The notes under the pieces: model-generated | Database searches by the model: none | What the model was told of the DNA's origin: nothing | What the model saw: the letters and a program-made list of their open reading frames with translations, nothing else | Program-made: the position numbers and the translations under genes | Shown here: positions 1 through 9,920 of the stretch, piece by piece | How the letters are laid out: each line of letters starts with the position of its first letter | How positions within the stretch are numbered: position 1 is the stretch's first letter | Origin: Deltaproteobacteria bacterium | Lineage (GTDB): Bacteria; Desulfobacterota; Syntrophobacteria; Syntrophobacterales; Syntrophobacteraceae | Direction: 5' to 3' | Assembly (NCBI GenBank): GCA_021793275.1 | Contig: JAJYTC010000004.1 | Coordinates: 1 to 59,656, forward strand | DNA length: 59,656 nucleotides

Positions 1-227
1 GGCACTACAGTTCTTTGGCGGGGCATACAGCAACTCGAACCCGCCGTCGCAATGTACGTTTTCCTGCTCCCACACCTCAAACATGGCCCATGACAATGGG
101 GGCATGTGTGGGTAATTGTAAGGATAAGGCTGTGCCCACCCTACCTGGACCCGCGCCTGGCTTTGGGTGGACACATGTGCCATCGTGCCCGCCGCCCTCG
201 CGAGTCGTGTTTCCGGATGAAAGCTAA

Positions 228-3200
228 CTAGTCGCCAATGATCCATCGATGCATCCGAATCAGCAGATAATAGACTACCGGCGTGACGATGAGCGACAGC
301 GACAGGGAAAAGAACAACGCGCCAATGACGGCGACGCCAAGAGGCTTTAGCATCTGGGCGCCCGTTCCGACGCCATAGGCCAGAGGCAACATGCCCAGAG
401 CGGCCGCAAGCGAGGTCATCAGCACCGGGCGCAACCGGCGATGGCCGGCTTGCACCAGCGCCTCGATCAATTCGACTCCCTGCGCCTGCAACTGCTGAAA
501 ATAGTCCATCACCAAAATGCCGTTTTTAGCTACGATGCCCACGCCGATGATGGCGCCGAGAAAGGATACAATATCGAGTGAAACGCCGGTGGCCCACAGG
601 GCGGCCACGGTGCCGAACAGCGCAAGCACGGCTCCAAAAACAATCGCGATTGGTTCGTAGAAGGAACGGAACCCGGCCAACAGCACGGTGAACACGAGCA
701 AAATGGCTGCCAGCAACACTACCAGCAGATTGCGGAAAGATTTCTGCTGCTCATGATAGAGACCGCCATATTCCACCGAACCCGGCGGCAGCCATTTGTC
801 CCGGCTGAGTCGCGCCTTGATTTCCCGCATTGCTGTCCCCAGATCGATGCCTTCAAGGCGAGCATAAACAATGTCGTCCTGCCGCAAATCCTGCCGCTGC
901 AATTCCATCTGATCGGGCTCGACATGCACGGCGGCGACCTGGTTGAGCCGTACCAGCGCGCCGCCGGGTGTGCGGATTTGCAAATTGCCCAATTCCGCGA
1001 TGGTTTCCACGCTTTTGGGAGTTGCCATCACGCGGATGTTCACGGTGCGGTCGCCTTGGAGCAGGTAGGAGGAAATCTTGCCGAGCAGCGCGGTATGTAC
1101 AGCATCGGCGATGTCATTTACAGTCAAACCATAGCGTTTCGCCTCGGCGGGGCGCACCCGGAAGTTGATCGAAGGACCCGTAACCGTCAGACCGTCGAAG
1201 GTATCCACTATGCCGGGGATTTTCCTGATCTGGGCCGTCACGCGCGGGGCGACCTTTTTCAGCCATGACATATCCGGGGAGAATAAATAGATTTCAATCG
1301 GGTTGGGCGCCATCTGCAAATCACCCATCACATCACTCAGGTAGCCGTGAAAATCCCAGCGGATCATCGGGAAACGCCGGTTGAATTTACGGCGCATTGC
1401 ATCGAGCACCTGCTCGGTCGTCTGTTTGCGATTGGCCTTGAGTTTGATCAGATAATCGCCGACGTAAGGCTCGGTGATGAACGGCCCCAACTGTGTGCCC
1501 AACCGGCGGGAATAGCCCTCTACGTTCGGGTTGGCGCGGATGTATTTTTCGGCTTCATCCAGGACGCGCGAGGTCTCGGCGAGGCTCGTGCCCGGCCGCG
1601 CCGTAAGATCCATTACAAATCCGCCTTCGTCAAAATGCGGCAGAAATTCCGTGTGCAGTTGCCGATACATGAACACGCCGGCAACGAGTATCAAGACGCA
1701 TACCAGCATGGTCAGCCAGGAATTCTGCAGCGCCCGGCGAACCGCGTATTCATAAGCCCGGAGGACGCGCTTGAGCAAAAAGCCGGCTTCATCAGGCCCG
1801 GAACGGCCGCGGATGAACCATGCGGCCAGCGAGGGGGTCAGCGTGACCGCCAAAAGAAGGGATACCAGCAGCGCCACCACCATTGTAAGCCCCAACGCGC
1901 GGAAAAACACGCCCGCCATTCCGCCCAGATAGGCCAAGGGCAGGAAGACCACCACCGGAGTAAGAGTCGAGCTTACCAGAGCGGCCAGAATTTCGCCCAT
2001 GGCCTCATGAATGCAGGCAAGGCGCGACCCGCCGGCCGCGAGCCGATGGCACATGGCTTCGACGACGACGATGGCGTCGTCAATAATCAGCCCGATTGAC
2101 GCCGCCAGGCCGCCTAGCGTCATCATGTTGAAACTCATGTTCGCCAGGCGCATCACGACGAAGGTGATCAGCACCAGGACCGGAATAGTGACGACGGCGG
2201 TAAGGACGCTGCCCCAGTTTTTGAGGAACAGATAAAGAATGAACACTGAAAGGGCTAGACCGAAAAGAATAGCGTCCCGCACGCTGCCAACCGATTCGCG
2301 CACAAATTGGGACTGGTCGTAAAAAAAGCCCAGGTGCATGTCCGGGGGCAGTTCTTTATGCAGTTTTTTAAGATCCTGTTTCAACATCCCGGCAATTTGG
2401 AGAAGGCTGGAACCCGGCTGGCTTTCGATGTTGAACAATACGGCCTGACGCCCCTGCGCGGTGATGCTCGTATAAGCCGGCTTGGGCCCGCGAACCACGC
2501 GCGCCACGTCTTTTATGAGAACAGGATGTCCGCTGTGAACCCTTATAACCACGTTGCCTATGTCGGCCGGCGAGAGTATCCGACCGTCGACGGTGGTCAA
2601 GTACAGGTGATAATTTTCGGTAATCATGCCAGCGGCGGCGATCAGGTTGCTTCTGGTGAGCGCGTTACTCACGTCTGACATGGCCAGTCCGGCTGCCTGC
2701 AATTTCAGCGGGTCCACCATGACATGATATTCGGGCACGCGGCCGCCGAGGATTTCCACCCTGGCGACGCCGGGGATTTGAAGAAACAGCGGTTTGATTT
2801 TATAAACGGCGGTGTCCCACAAATCCATCTGGCTGCGTGTGGAACTGGTGAGGCTGATGCCGATGATCGGGTAGCTGAGGGTGAAGGCCACCCGCGACAC
2901 GTCGGTCTTTGCGGTGGGCGGCAGGTCGCTGCGGATTTCCGACAGCCGCCCCATCACATAGACCTCCGCCTGTTTCATGTTCGTGCCCCAGGTGAAAATC
3001 ACGTTGATGATAGCCGAGCCGCGCGATGTGGAGGAAATCACCGACTTAACGCCGGGAATGCTCTTCATCGACTCTTCGATGGGGCGCGTGATGGTGGCCA
3101 TCATTTCGTTGGCCTGCATAATGCCGTTACTTACCATGACGACTATGCGCGGGAAAGGCGTCTCAGGGAATACCGCCGAAGGCGTGTGCAGCGCGCAAAA

Positions 3201-3296
3201 AATTCCGGCCAGACAGAGCACAACCGCGATGAACGTGATGGACAACGCGTGCCGGGTGGCGAACCGGCCAACGCGTGAGGGGGTGGTCGAGCTCAT
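228..3296 (-). CDS. RND efflux transporter permease, HAE/AcrB-like
   Basis: Inner-membrane pump of a tripartite efflux system, driven by proton uptake. The 1022-residue length, an N-terminal membrane segment at about 15-36, two large periplasmic halves and two multi-helix bundles match the RND permease family. The fourth-helix motif GLIIDDAIVVVE carries an Asp pair (about D406-D407), as in drug/solvent (HAE-type) pumps; heavy-metal CusA pumps have a different residue pattern there. It is last in a minus-strand operon and its ATG overlaps the adaptor stop codon (ATGA), so coupled translation is likely. The substrate cannot be read from sequence. Confidence 0.93.
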   Translation of the reverse strand: MSSTTPSRVGRFATRHALSITFIAVVLCLAGIFCALHTPSAVFPETPFPRIVVMVSNGIMQANEMMATITRPIEESMKSIPGVKSVISSTSRGSAIINVIFTWGTNMKQAEVYVMGRLSEIRSDLPPTAKTDVSRVAFTLSYPIIGISLTSSTRSQMDLWDTAVYKIKPLFLQIPGVARVEILGGRVPEYHVMVDPLKLQAAGLAMSDVSNALTRSNLIAAAGMITENYHLYLTTVDGRILSPADIGNVVIRVHSGHPVLIKDVARVVRGPKPAYTSITAQGRQAVLFNIESQPGSSLLQIAGMLKQDLKKLHKELPPDMHLGFFYDQSQFVRESVGSVRDAILFGLALSVFILYLFLKNWGSVLTAVVTIPVLVLITFVVMRLANMSFNMMTLGGLAASIGLIIDDAIVVVEAMCHRLAAGGSRLACIHEAMGEILAALVSSTLTPVVVFLPLAYLGGMAGVFFRALGLTMVVALLVSLLLAVTLTPSLAAWFIRGRSGPDEAGFLLKRVLRAYEYAVRRALQNSWLTMLVCVLILVAGVFMYRQLHTEFLPHFDEGGFVMDLTARPGTSLAETSRVLDEAEKYIRANPNVEGYSRRLGTQLGPFITEPYVGDYLIKLKANRKQTTEQVLDAMRRKFNRRFPMIRWDFHGYLSDVMGDLQMAPNPIEIYLFSPDMSWLKKVAPRVTAQIRKIPGIVDTFDGLTVTGPSINFRVRPAEAKRYGLTVNDIADAVHTALLGKISSYLLQGDRTVNIRVMATPKSVETIAELGNLQIRTPGGALVRLNQVAAVHVEPDQMELQRQDLRQDDIVYARLEGIDLGTAMREIKARLSRDKWLPPGSVEYGGLYHEQQKSFRNLLVVLLAAILLVFTVLLAGFRSFYEPIAIVFGAVLALFGTVAALWATGVSLDIVSFLGAIIGVGIVAKNGILVMDYFQQLQAQGVELIEALVQAGHRRLRPVLMTSLAAALGMLPLAYGVGTGAQMLKPLGVAVIGALFFSLSLSLIVTPVVYYLLIRMHRWIIGD

Positions 3297-4303
3297 CGAT
3301 TCGTCACCTGGATTTGCGTTTTCTTCGGTAACCCGTAGGCGCCGACGGTCACCACAGTCTCACCGGCTTTGAGTCCCTTATGCTCGACCTCTACCCAGCT
3401 GCTTTCACGGAATCCTATCTGCACCGGCACTCGCGTGGCCTCTGTGTCGTGGACCAGCCAGATGAAGCTCTTTCCGTCCTGGCGAGTCACCACGCTTGCT
3501 TGCGGCACGGCGAGGCAGTTCACGTGAGTAGCCGTGACGATTCGAAGCGGAACATACCGGCCTGGAAGCAAGCCGCTGTCAGCCGGCAAGGGCGCCCACG
3601 CCGTCACCGTCCCGTTGCTCGTGTTCACCGTCGGGCTGACGAAGGAAAGCTTCGCATCCACCGGCGGCTGCGTCAGCACCTGCACCGGCTCACCTGGTTT
3701 TAATTCATTTGCTTCCCATTCGGGCACGGCGGTTTTAACCACCAGGCGCTTCAAATCCATCACTTCGGCCACCACCGTGTTGACGCCCACCGCCGCGCCG
3801 GGCTTGACGTTGAGGCTTACGACCGTTCCCGACAACGGTGTGGTGATGCGCAGCAGGGCCAGTTGGTTCTCGGCGTTTTGCAAATTTTTCAACGAGGTGT
3901 TGTGTTGGGCGTACAATTGTTTCTGCCGTGCGACTTCCTGTTCGGCATAAGCGGCGGTCACCGAACCGGAATTGAGGGTCATGAGCACCCCGCCCTTGCG
4001 CACGCTCTGGCCTTCGGCGACATTAACCCGGTACACGACCCCGGTGGTGGGCGAGGCCAGCGGGGCATCGGCGGCGGGTCGAACAGCCGTGGCGGGGGCC
4101 GGGCCGACCGTGCCGAAGCCGGTCACGTAGCGGTGCAGCGTCATGCGCCGGATCGTGCCGATTTGGACGCTCACAAGTGTGGGCGCGCTTACCGCTTCCT
4201 TTCGCGATACACGAGCGATGCGGTGGACTTTTAACAGCCAATAAAGGCCCAATCCGGCACATAGAAAGACGATAAGGCCAATTGCGATTCGTTTTGATTT
4301 CAT
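3293..4303 (-). CDS. RND efflux periplasmic adaptor (membrane fusion protein)
   Basis: Links the inner-membrane RND pump to the outer-membrane channel. The 336-residue protein has one N-terminal membrane anchor (about residues 5-25), a lipoyl-like half (GVVYRVNVAEGQSVRKGGVL), a short helical hairpin rich in Gln and Leu, the second lipoyl half (TTPLSGTVVSLNVKPGAAV) and C-terminal barrel domains. The helical hairpin is short for the family. Its start overlaps the TolC-like gene stop and its stop overlaps the pump start, each by 4 bases, giving one tightly coupled operon. Confidence 0.92.
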   Translation of the reverse strand: MKSKRIAIGLIVFLCAGLGLYWLLKVHRIARVSRKEAVSAPTLVSVQIGTIRRMTLHRYVTGFGTVGPAPATAVRPAADAPLASPTTGVVYRVNVAEGQSVRKGGVLMTLNSGSVTAAYAEQEVARQKQLYAQHNTSLKNLQNAENQLALLRITTPLSGTVVSLNVKPGAAVGVNTVVAEVMDLKRLVVKTAVPEWEANELKPGEPVQVLTQPPVDAKLSFVSPTVNTSNGTVTAWAPLPADSGLLPGRYVPLRIVTATHVNCLAVPQASVVTRQDGKSFIWLVHDTEATRVPVQIGFRESSWVEVEHKGLKAGETVVTVGAYGLPKKTQIQVTNR

Positions 4304-5721
4304 TGTTTCACATCTTCATTTGCAACAGGTGCTGTTTCGGCCGCATTAAGCCCCGAGGCCGAAAGAGTGAGCGGGCTTTGCACCGCGTCTTCCAAGCGGC
4401 CGAGCGCCCGTTGCGCCTCGATCAAAACGTTTAGCCGGTTTTGCACTCCGGCGTTAAAGGCCACTTGCGCGTTGGCCAAAGCCAACGGCTGCAGCTCTCC
4501 AGCCTGAACCTGCGCGCGTACCGAGACCAATCTACGGCGCAAACTTTTGAGCAACCCGTCGGCAGTGGCGACCTCTCGCAAGGCCGCTTGGTAGCCGGCC
4601 AACGCGCTGTCAATCCGGCTGATGGCTGCAGTTTGCACGGCGAGAAAACGCGCGGCGGCCAACTTGCGGTTCGCCTTCGCTTGAGCGATCGGGCCCTGAT
4701 TCTGGTTCAGAACAGGCAATGTCAGGGTCAAGCCAAGGTCCCATTCGTTATCGCCGGCACTGCCGGCGTTATAGGCGTAACCCGGTCCGAGATGGATATC
4801 GGGATACTGGTTGGCGATCTGGAGCTGGAGCTCGGACTGGCTGGCGGCATAATCAGCCAGGGCGCTGCGAACGTCGGCGCGATTGAGCAGTGCCCACCGC
4901 CGGACCTCCGGCCTGGTTAACCGTCGGGGAAAGGTTTTCAATGGGGCGAAGGAGAACCTCACGGCTTTTAGCGCACGTATCGGAACGCCCAGCGCCTTCG
5001 CCAGGGCAACGCGCGCCTGACGGTACCGAGCGGCGGCGGCCTGCCTGGCAAGGCTGGTGGTATCAAGGGCGATGCGGGCCTGGGTGACTTCGTAGCTGGA
5101 GACGCTGCCGACAGCCACCTGGCCTTCGAGCATCCGTAATACGTTGCATTGGGCCGTTTCCTGGCGCGCCAGCAACGATTCTGTTTGTCGCGCCGCGTAG
5201 AGATCCAATAACGCGGCGCGCACTGCGCTGCGCACTTGCCAGACAGTACCGACCAGATTCCAGCGCGCGGCCTGCGCCAAATGGAACGTATTCGCAAGGC
5301 GATAGCCGCGCTTGCCGGCGGTCTCGATCGGCCAGTCGATGCTGAGCGGCACCAACCACGGCGTGGGATTGTCGGGAATCTGGGCATCGTATCCCGGAGT
5401 CACGGATATGGACGGGTTCGGGCGTTCACCCGCGGTAATTCGAGCGGCCCTGGCCGCCAGCAATCGGGCGCGCGCCTCGGCCAAAGCTGGTTGATAATAA
5501 AACGCGGCAAGGGTCAGTTGTTTCAGAGTCCAGGCTTGTCCGGGCATTGGCGCAACGACGTGATTGGCTTCCAAAAACGCGCGCAAACCCGGATTTTCCA
5601 GCGAGCGGTCGTTGAACTCCTCAACGGTTTTCCCCGGTGAAAGGGGTTGCGGATGAAACGTGGCGCAGCCTCCAAGTGTTACGAGAATGGAGGCCATGAT
5701 AAATGCTGTTTTAACTCTCAT
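4300..5721 (-). CDS. TolC-family outer membrane efflux lipoprotein
   Basis: Outer-membrane channel of the tripartite pump. The 473-residue protein starts with a lipoprotein signal (MRVKTAFIMASILVTLGGCA, predicted lipidated Cys at about 19), followed by two repeated helical outer membrane efflux domains with Ala/Gln/Arg-rich coiled-coil stretches. It is the first gene of the three-gene minus-strand efflux operon. The lipobox resembles that of the CusC/OprM subgroup. No regulator box was identified in the 130 bases upstream. Confidence 0.91.
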   Translation of the reverse strand: MRVKTAFIMASILVTLGGCATFHPQPLSPGKTVEEFNDRSLENPGLRAFLEANHVVAPMPGQAWTLKQLTLAAFYYQPALAEARARLLAARAARITAGERPNPSISVTPGYDAQIPDNPTPWLVPLSIDWPIETAGKRGYRLANTFHLAQAARWNLVGTVWQVRSAVRAALLDLYAARQTESLLARQETAQCNVLRMLEGQVAVGSVSSYEVTQARIALDTTSLARQAAAARYRQARVALAKALGVPIRALKAVRFSFAPLKTFPRRLTRPEVRRWALLNRADVRSALADYAASQSELQLQIANQYPDIHLGPGYAYNAGSAGDNEWDLGLTLTLPVLNQNQGPIAQAKANRKLAAARFLAVQTAAISRIDSALAGYQAALREVATADGLLKSLRRRLVSVRAQVQAGELQPLALANAQVAFNAGVQNRLNVLIEAQRALGRLEDAVQSPLTLSASGLNAAETAPVANEDVKQ

Positions 5722-5854
5722 CGCCCCGCCCGAAGGGACGCTCGCATACGATATGCAAAGCCCCTCCCTTTACCAATGGGAATGAAAAAGCCATGGTCCT
5801 CTAATACCACACTGCAGCCCTTCAGGAGAAACCTGATTGCGCCGGGCCGGCTTT

Positions 5855-6148
5855 TCAATCTCCATCGTCCCAATCATCATGATGACGCCAGTCATGGCGG
5901 CAGTCATGATCCCGATAATAGGGGCGGTAGTAGCCGTCGTCATCGTCTTCACCATAGTAGGGATACACCCTGACCGGCGCGGGCTCGCCATAGTAGCCGT
6001 ATGCCGGAGGAGGCGGATAATAGCTGTAGGGTCCGTAACCCGGACCTGCCCAGTAACATTCGACAGGGACCGCAACGCCTGCCATGGAAACAGTCGGAAA
6101 CATGAAGACCGCTGACAAGAAAAAAATCAGCACAAATACCTTTTTCAT
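5855..6148 (-). CDS. small secreted Tyr/Pro/Gly-rich protein with His/Asp-rich tail
   Basis: A 97-residue protein of unknown function. It has a clear Sec signal peptide (MKKVFVLIFFLSAVFMFPTVSMA, cleavage near residue 23), a low-complexity middle of Tyr, Pro and Gly, and a C-terminal tail in which nearly every residue is Asp, His, Tyr or Arg. Such tails often bind divalent metals, but that is inference. It lies between the efflux operon and a CusRS-like two-component system on the same strand, so it may belong to the same stress response. A T-rich stretch precedes the gene. Confidence 0.7.
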   Translation of the reverse strand: MKKVFVLIFFLSAVFMFPTVSMAGVAVPVECYWAGPGYGPYSYYPPPPAYGYYGEPAPVRVYPYYGEDDDDGYYRPYYRDHDCRHDWRHHDDWDDGD

Positions 6149-6321
6149 TTTACCCCCCGTTAAAAGCTCCTGTTATGGCCCCAACTGGTCTTGGTCTTTT
6201 TTCACAATCTGCATGGCCGCTCACGGCAGCGACCCGGAAAAGAAATTAGCACAATGAACCTGACAGAAAGCTGACGAGGGTTATTTTTTCTCCGACTCGT
6301 AAGCGTGTTTAAGGAATGATT

Positions 6322-7782
6322 CTATTTAGTGGATGGAAAATTGAGTGTAACAGTCGTTCCTTTGTTCACTTCACTGCGTATGGTCGCTGTGCCGCCATGC
6401 AAATCCATTATGGATCTTACGATTGCAAGCCCCAGCCCGGCGCCGCTCGCTTTCATGGAACGAGCGGGATCCACCCGGTAAAAGCGGTCGAAGATTCTCG
6501 GCTGATGCTCGACCGGGATTCCAGAGCCCGTATCACTGACACTTATGTTCGCGGATCCATCCGGTAGATTTTCCGCCGCAAGGATGACACGTCCGCCTCG
6601 TGGAGTGTGCTGAAGGGCATTGGCGAGAAGATTGGCGATTGCCCTCTGTAAAAGAACGGGTTCGGCATGAACCACCGTATCTCCGCGGCAAATGACCTCG
6701 ACTCCGGATTCTTCAGCAACCGCATCATACAATTCCCGAATGTTTTCCATCTCTTTGTAAACCCCCACGGAGGAGCGCTCGATCTGTATTTCCCTGTTTT
6801 CCGCTCGCGCCAGAAAGAGAAGGCTCTCGATCATCCGGGCCAGCCTCGCGTATTCCTCCAGGCTGGATTCAATCACATGTCGATATTCTTCAGGAGTCCT
6901 TTCTTTAGAGAGAATGACTTCCGCCGCACCCATGAGGCCATTTACAGGCGTTCGCAACTCGTGGGCAATATCGGCTGAAAAGCGGGAAAGTCTGCTGAAT
7001 GATTCCTCGAGTCGGTCGAGCATGTCATCGAAGGCGAGTGCCAAAGTGGCCAATTCCTTAGGCCATGGCGTTTGTCCGATCCTATCGTTTAACTGCTCGG
7101 CGGAGATTCTTCGAACTGTGTGGATTATATCGTTTAGGGGTTGCGTGCCTCTACGGACGACGTAGTCACAGAAGCCAATCGAGAATATCACCCCGATAAT
7201 AAGCACAATCGCCATTCTTCTGCGGTAACCGAGCAGGATTGTTTGTTCATGGGAGATATCCATAGCCACCTGGATCAGATACCTGTTACCTGCGCCTTTC
7301 CGCGACCATGCCGATTCCAGTAGAAAGGTCTTACCCCGATCGGATTCCCATTGGGTCCCTTCTCCTGATTTCCGCCGACCATTGAGTGGTGGAGGGAAGA
7401 TCTTGGGAGGAAGAATATGTTTCATACGCTCTGTCTCGACTAATATTTTCCCGTGGTTATCGAGAACTCTGGCGAAGTACATGACGGATTTTTGTGTTGA
7501 GGCCTCCCATTGCACCTCTTCGGTCACTTCCTCCACCAGTGACTTCAGGTTATTGGAATTTGCAGCTATGGTCGTTCGCAGATGGGCTATTTCGTTAGTC
7601 AGAAAGACATTGTCTTCATGTGCTATGTTCTTGCGCATCGATATATACAAATAGAGAGTGGCGACACAAAGAATAGAGATGAAAGATAAGGTTACGAGAA
7701 GAGTCAGTCTGCCTACAAGCGACCAGGAGTCAAATGTTATAGTGGCTCCTTTGGGCGGGGCATCACCTTTGTTCGAGGACAT
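6322..7782 (-). CDS. sensor histidine kinase, CusS/heavy-metal-sensor type
   Basis: Membrane sensor kinase of 486 residues. Two membrane segments (about 25-47 and 188-206) enclose a periplasmic sensor of about 140 residues. A HAMP linker follows, then the H box DIAHELRTP with phospho-acceptor His274, the N box LLANALQHTP, and the ATP-binding motifs DTGSGIP and GAGLGLAI. Its start overlaps the end of the response regulator gene by 20 bases, so the two form one operon with the regulator first. The nearby efflux operon is the likely target; the signal is unknown. Confidence 0.93.
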   Translation of the reverse strand: MSSNKGDAPPKGATITFDSWSLVGRLTLLVTLSFISILCVATLYLYISMRKNIAHEDNVFLTNEIAHLRTTIAANSNNLKSLVEEVTEEVQWEASTQKSVMYFARVLDNHGKILVETERMKHILPPKIFPPPLNGRRKSGEGTQWESDRGKTFLLESAWSRKGAGNRYLIQVAMDISHEQTILLGYRRRMAIVLIIGVIFSIGFCDYVVRRGTQPLNDIIHTVRRISAEQLNDRIGQTPWPKELATLALAFDDMLDRLEESFSRLSRFSADIAHELRTPVNGLMGAAEVILSKERTPEEYRHVIESSLEEYARLARMIESLLFLARAENREIQIERSSVGVYKEMENIRELYDAVAEESGVEVICRGDTVVHAEPVLLQRAIANLLANALQHTPRGGRVILAAENLPDGSANISVSDTGSGIPVEHQPRIFDRFYRVDPARSMKASGAGLGLAIVRSIMDLHGGTATIRSEVNKGTTVTLNFPSTK

Positions 7783-8446
7783 AACCCACCCCGCGCACCG
7801 TATGAATCAGACTCACCGCGAAGGGCTCATCGACCTTCTTGCGCAACCGCCTGATTGCCACTTCGACCGGATTTGAATCGCTGTCAAACAATATGCCCCA
7901 GACCTGTCCCATGATAAAATTTTTCGAGAGCACTTCCCCCTTCCGTCGAACGAGCAGTTCCAAAAGGAGAAACTCCTTTGCGGTCAAGTCGAGAGATTTC
8001 CCGCTTCTTGTCGCTTTATGCCGGGTAATGTCAAGCTCCAAATCTGCTACGCGATAAACATCCGAGTGCCTGACGGGGGCACGCCGTATGAGCGTGCGGA
8101 TACGGGCCAGCAATTCGGAAAAGGCAAAAGGCTTGACCAGGTAATCATCGGCGCCCAGGTCAAGGCCTTTGATCCGATCCGGAACCGCATCCCGCGCCGT
8201 GAGGAACATGACGGGGGTCTCGTTGTTTTGTTTGCGGAAATCTTTAATGATCGACCAGCCGCTTTTTTGCGGCAACATCACATCGAGGATAATCAGGTCG
8301 TATGGTTCGCTCATCGCTAAATGGAGACCATCCTCCCCATCCTCGGCAATATCAACGATGAAGCCTTTCTCAGCCAGCCCTTTTTGGATATAGCTCGATG
8401 TCATTTTATTATCTTCTACGACAAGAATGCGCATGTGCTCCGCCAT
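7763..8446 (-). CDS. OmpR/PhoB-family response regulator (CusR-like)
   Basis: DNA-binding partner of the adjacent histidine kinase. The receiver domain holds the acidic pair in VVEDN and the phospho-acceptor Asp55 in LIILDVMLP. The C-terminal winged helix ends with IRRLRKKVDEP and VRGVGYVLE, typical of the OmpR subgroup. The protein is 227 residues from the first ATG. A second ATG 12 bases downstream (MRILVVEDN), with GGAG just before it, is an equally good start. Confidence 0.93.
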   Translation of the reverse strand: MAEHMRILVVEDNKMTSSYIQKGLAEKGFIVDIAEDGEDGLHLAMSEPYDLIILDVMLPQKSGWSIIKDFRKQNNETPVMFLTARDAVPDRIKGLDLGADDYLVKPFAFSELLARIRTLIRRAPVRHSDVYRVADLELDITRHKATRSGKSLDLTAKEFLLLELLVRRKGEVLSKNFIMGQVWGILFDSDSNPVEVAIRRLRKKVDEPFAVSLIHTVRGVGYVLEQR

Positions 8447-8579
8447 TTCGGGGGGGTGATCCTACCCTGTTTACGTTGCGCCCAGTATAATCGGGATCGG
8501 GCATGTTTTCCACAACCGGCGCCGGTTCCCTCCGGACCTTTCCCCTTCCGAAAGTCCTCCACCAGGTAGTGAGAAACCG

Positions 8580-9674
8580 TTATTTTTTGATCGCCAGCAA
8601 CAGGTTGGCCGTATTCGCCCTGATCGGTTTTTTGTAGGCCCCATAGAGCCGCAAGTTCCAGAGCGAAGGGGCGAAATACTTGAACGGAATTCCCGAATCG
8701 TCCTGCAGAACATAGCGGCTTTGATCGAGAACGAACTGTCTTGCGAGCGAGGTATGCGGGTCGAACATAACGTAAGAGTCCGATTTCATAAAGGTGATCA
8801 GCGGGCCGAAACTTTTCAGGAATGCGATGAAATGGCTGTTCCGGCGGAATGTGGAATCGTGGAGGTTCAACCTGAAATAGTAGAGGGTCTGGGGCCGGCC
8901 ATAAGAACGCTCGCTTTGGAACACAATGCGAACGCCCGGGATGGCGCCGGCAGGCGCCGGTTTGCCCCTGTAAAAGGGCGGGGCTTTGACAATGGTTCCA
9001 TCGGGCTCCATGAACCATCGCTCGACATCGAGGACTCGCGCATTTTCCCTGCCCAAAGAGAACATCAGCACGGGAAGAACCCCTTTTACTTTTTCGCCCT
9101 CCAGGGTCGAGCGCATGCGTGCGCTGGTGAAATAGCCGACGCTCAAAAGGTCGTGAAGGGATTGGCGTAGATCCGCAAAAAAGGAATCGAACTCGTCACG
9201 GTTCATAGCGCGGAAACGGGGGATGCAGCCAACGGGTTGCAGGGCAATGAGGATATAAGCGCGGGCGCGCGGGAAGAGCGTATAGGCGTTGATAAAATCG
9301 GGTCCGCTGAACGGATAGAAAACAGTCAACCGGGAGGATATCGGAGCGGCAAGCCGGCTTGAGGCCCACCTTCTCATGGGCGTCAATTGCTTGCTGACGT
9401 ATTTCTGCCAGGTCCGGTCCAGGGAGCAGGCGAATCGCGTCCAGGCCGGCCTGCTTTGGTATTCGCCAAGTGTGGTCGGAGGAGTCGGGATGCCGGCGAT
9501 AAATGCCGCGTAATCCGAATAGGCAGGCCGCAGCCCCGCCACCGGATGCAGAAGGTTTGTTCCGGTCTCGGAGGCGCAGCACGGAAAAATGAAAAGCGAA
9601 AAAAGAAGAAAGCCGAAAACAATGGGCAAAATAGCCAACTTCACTAAAAGATTCCTTTTTTGTACTGTCATCAT
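8580..9674 (-). CDS. secreted protein of unknown function
   Basis: A 364-residue protein I do not recognise. It starts with an N-terminal hydrophobic signal (about residues 10-35, ending FPCCASE) that could be cleaved after CCA. The rest is soluble, rich in aromatic residues and has no obvious catalytic motif; a stretch near the middle (VFYPFSGPDFINAYTLFP) looks conserved in character. It is divergent from the radical SAM gene across about 250 bases, so the two may share control. The second ATG, one codon in, is an alternative start. Confidence 0.75.
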   Translation of the reverse strand: MMTVQKRNLLVKLAILPIVFGFLLFSLFIFPCCASETGTNLLHPVAGLRPAYSDYAAFIAGIPTPPTTLGEYQSRPAWTRFACSLDRTWQKYVSKQLTPMRRWASSRLAAPISSRLTVFYPFSGPDFINAYTLFPRARAYILIALQPVGCIPRFRAMNRDEFDSFFADLRQSLHDLLSVGYFTSARMRSTLEGEKVKGVLPVLMFSLGRENARVLDVERWFMEPDGTIVKAPPFYRGKPAPAGAIPGVRIVFQSERSYGRPQTLYYFRLNLHDSTFRRNSHFIAFLKSFGPLITFMKSDSYVMFDPHTSLARQFVLDQSRYVLQDDSGIPFKYFAPSLWNLRLYGAYKKPIRANTANLLLAIKK

Positions 9675-9824
9675 CAGGTGCAGAGCCTCTTTTGAAAACG
9701 ATTCCTGTTCCCGAAACGCTACATAATAAGCCTCCGGACCCGGAACGCAACGTTCCCCGGATCGATCCCCGTCAAGGCATCGGGAAATACATAATTTATT
9801 TCGACAAATACTCTGCCTACCCTA

Positions 9825-9854
9825 TTGTCCCTTATTACATTCCATACATAATAA
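9825..9854 (+). promoter_or_regulatory. possible sigma-70 promoter for the radical SAM gene
   Basis: TTGTCC, an 18-base spacer and TAATAA lie in an AT-rich stretch about 65 bases before the radical SAM start. The match to consensus is moderate. The surrounding 240-base divergent region holds no gene that I can see. Confidence 0.4.
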
Positions 9855-9920
9855 AGCTTTAATGACCGCTCGCGGTAAAGCAGCACCTGTGCATGGGAAG
9901 CGGAAAAAGGATGGGTGGAG

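Noticed and set aside
15-227. 70-codon open frame at the window start
   Set aside because: No ribosome site and low-complexity Pro/Arg composition; looks like intergenic DNA beyond the end of the RND operon.
1347-2099. 250-codon open frame opposite the RND permease
   Set aside because: Antisense shadow of a clear transporter gene in GC-rich DNA; no domain or ribosome site.
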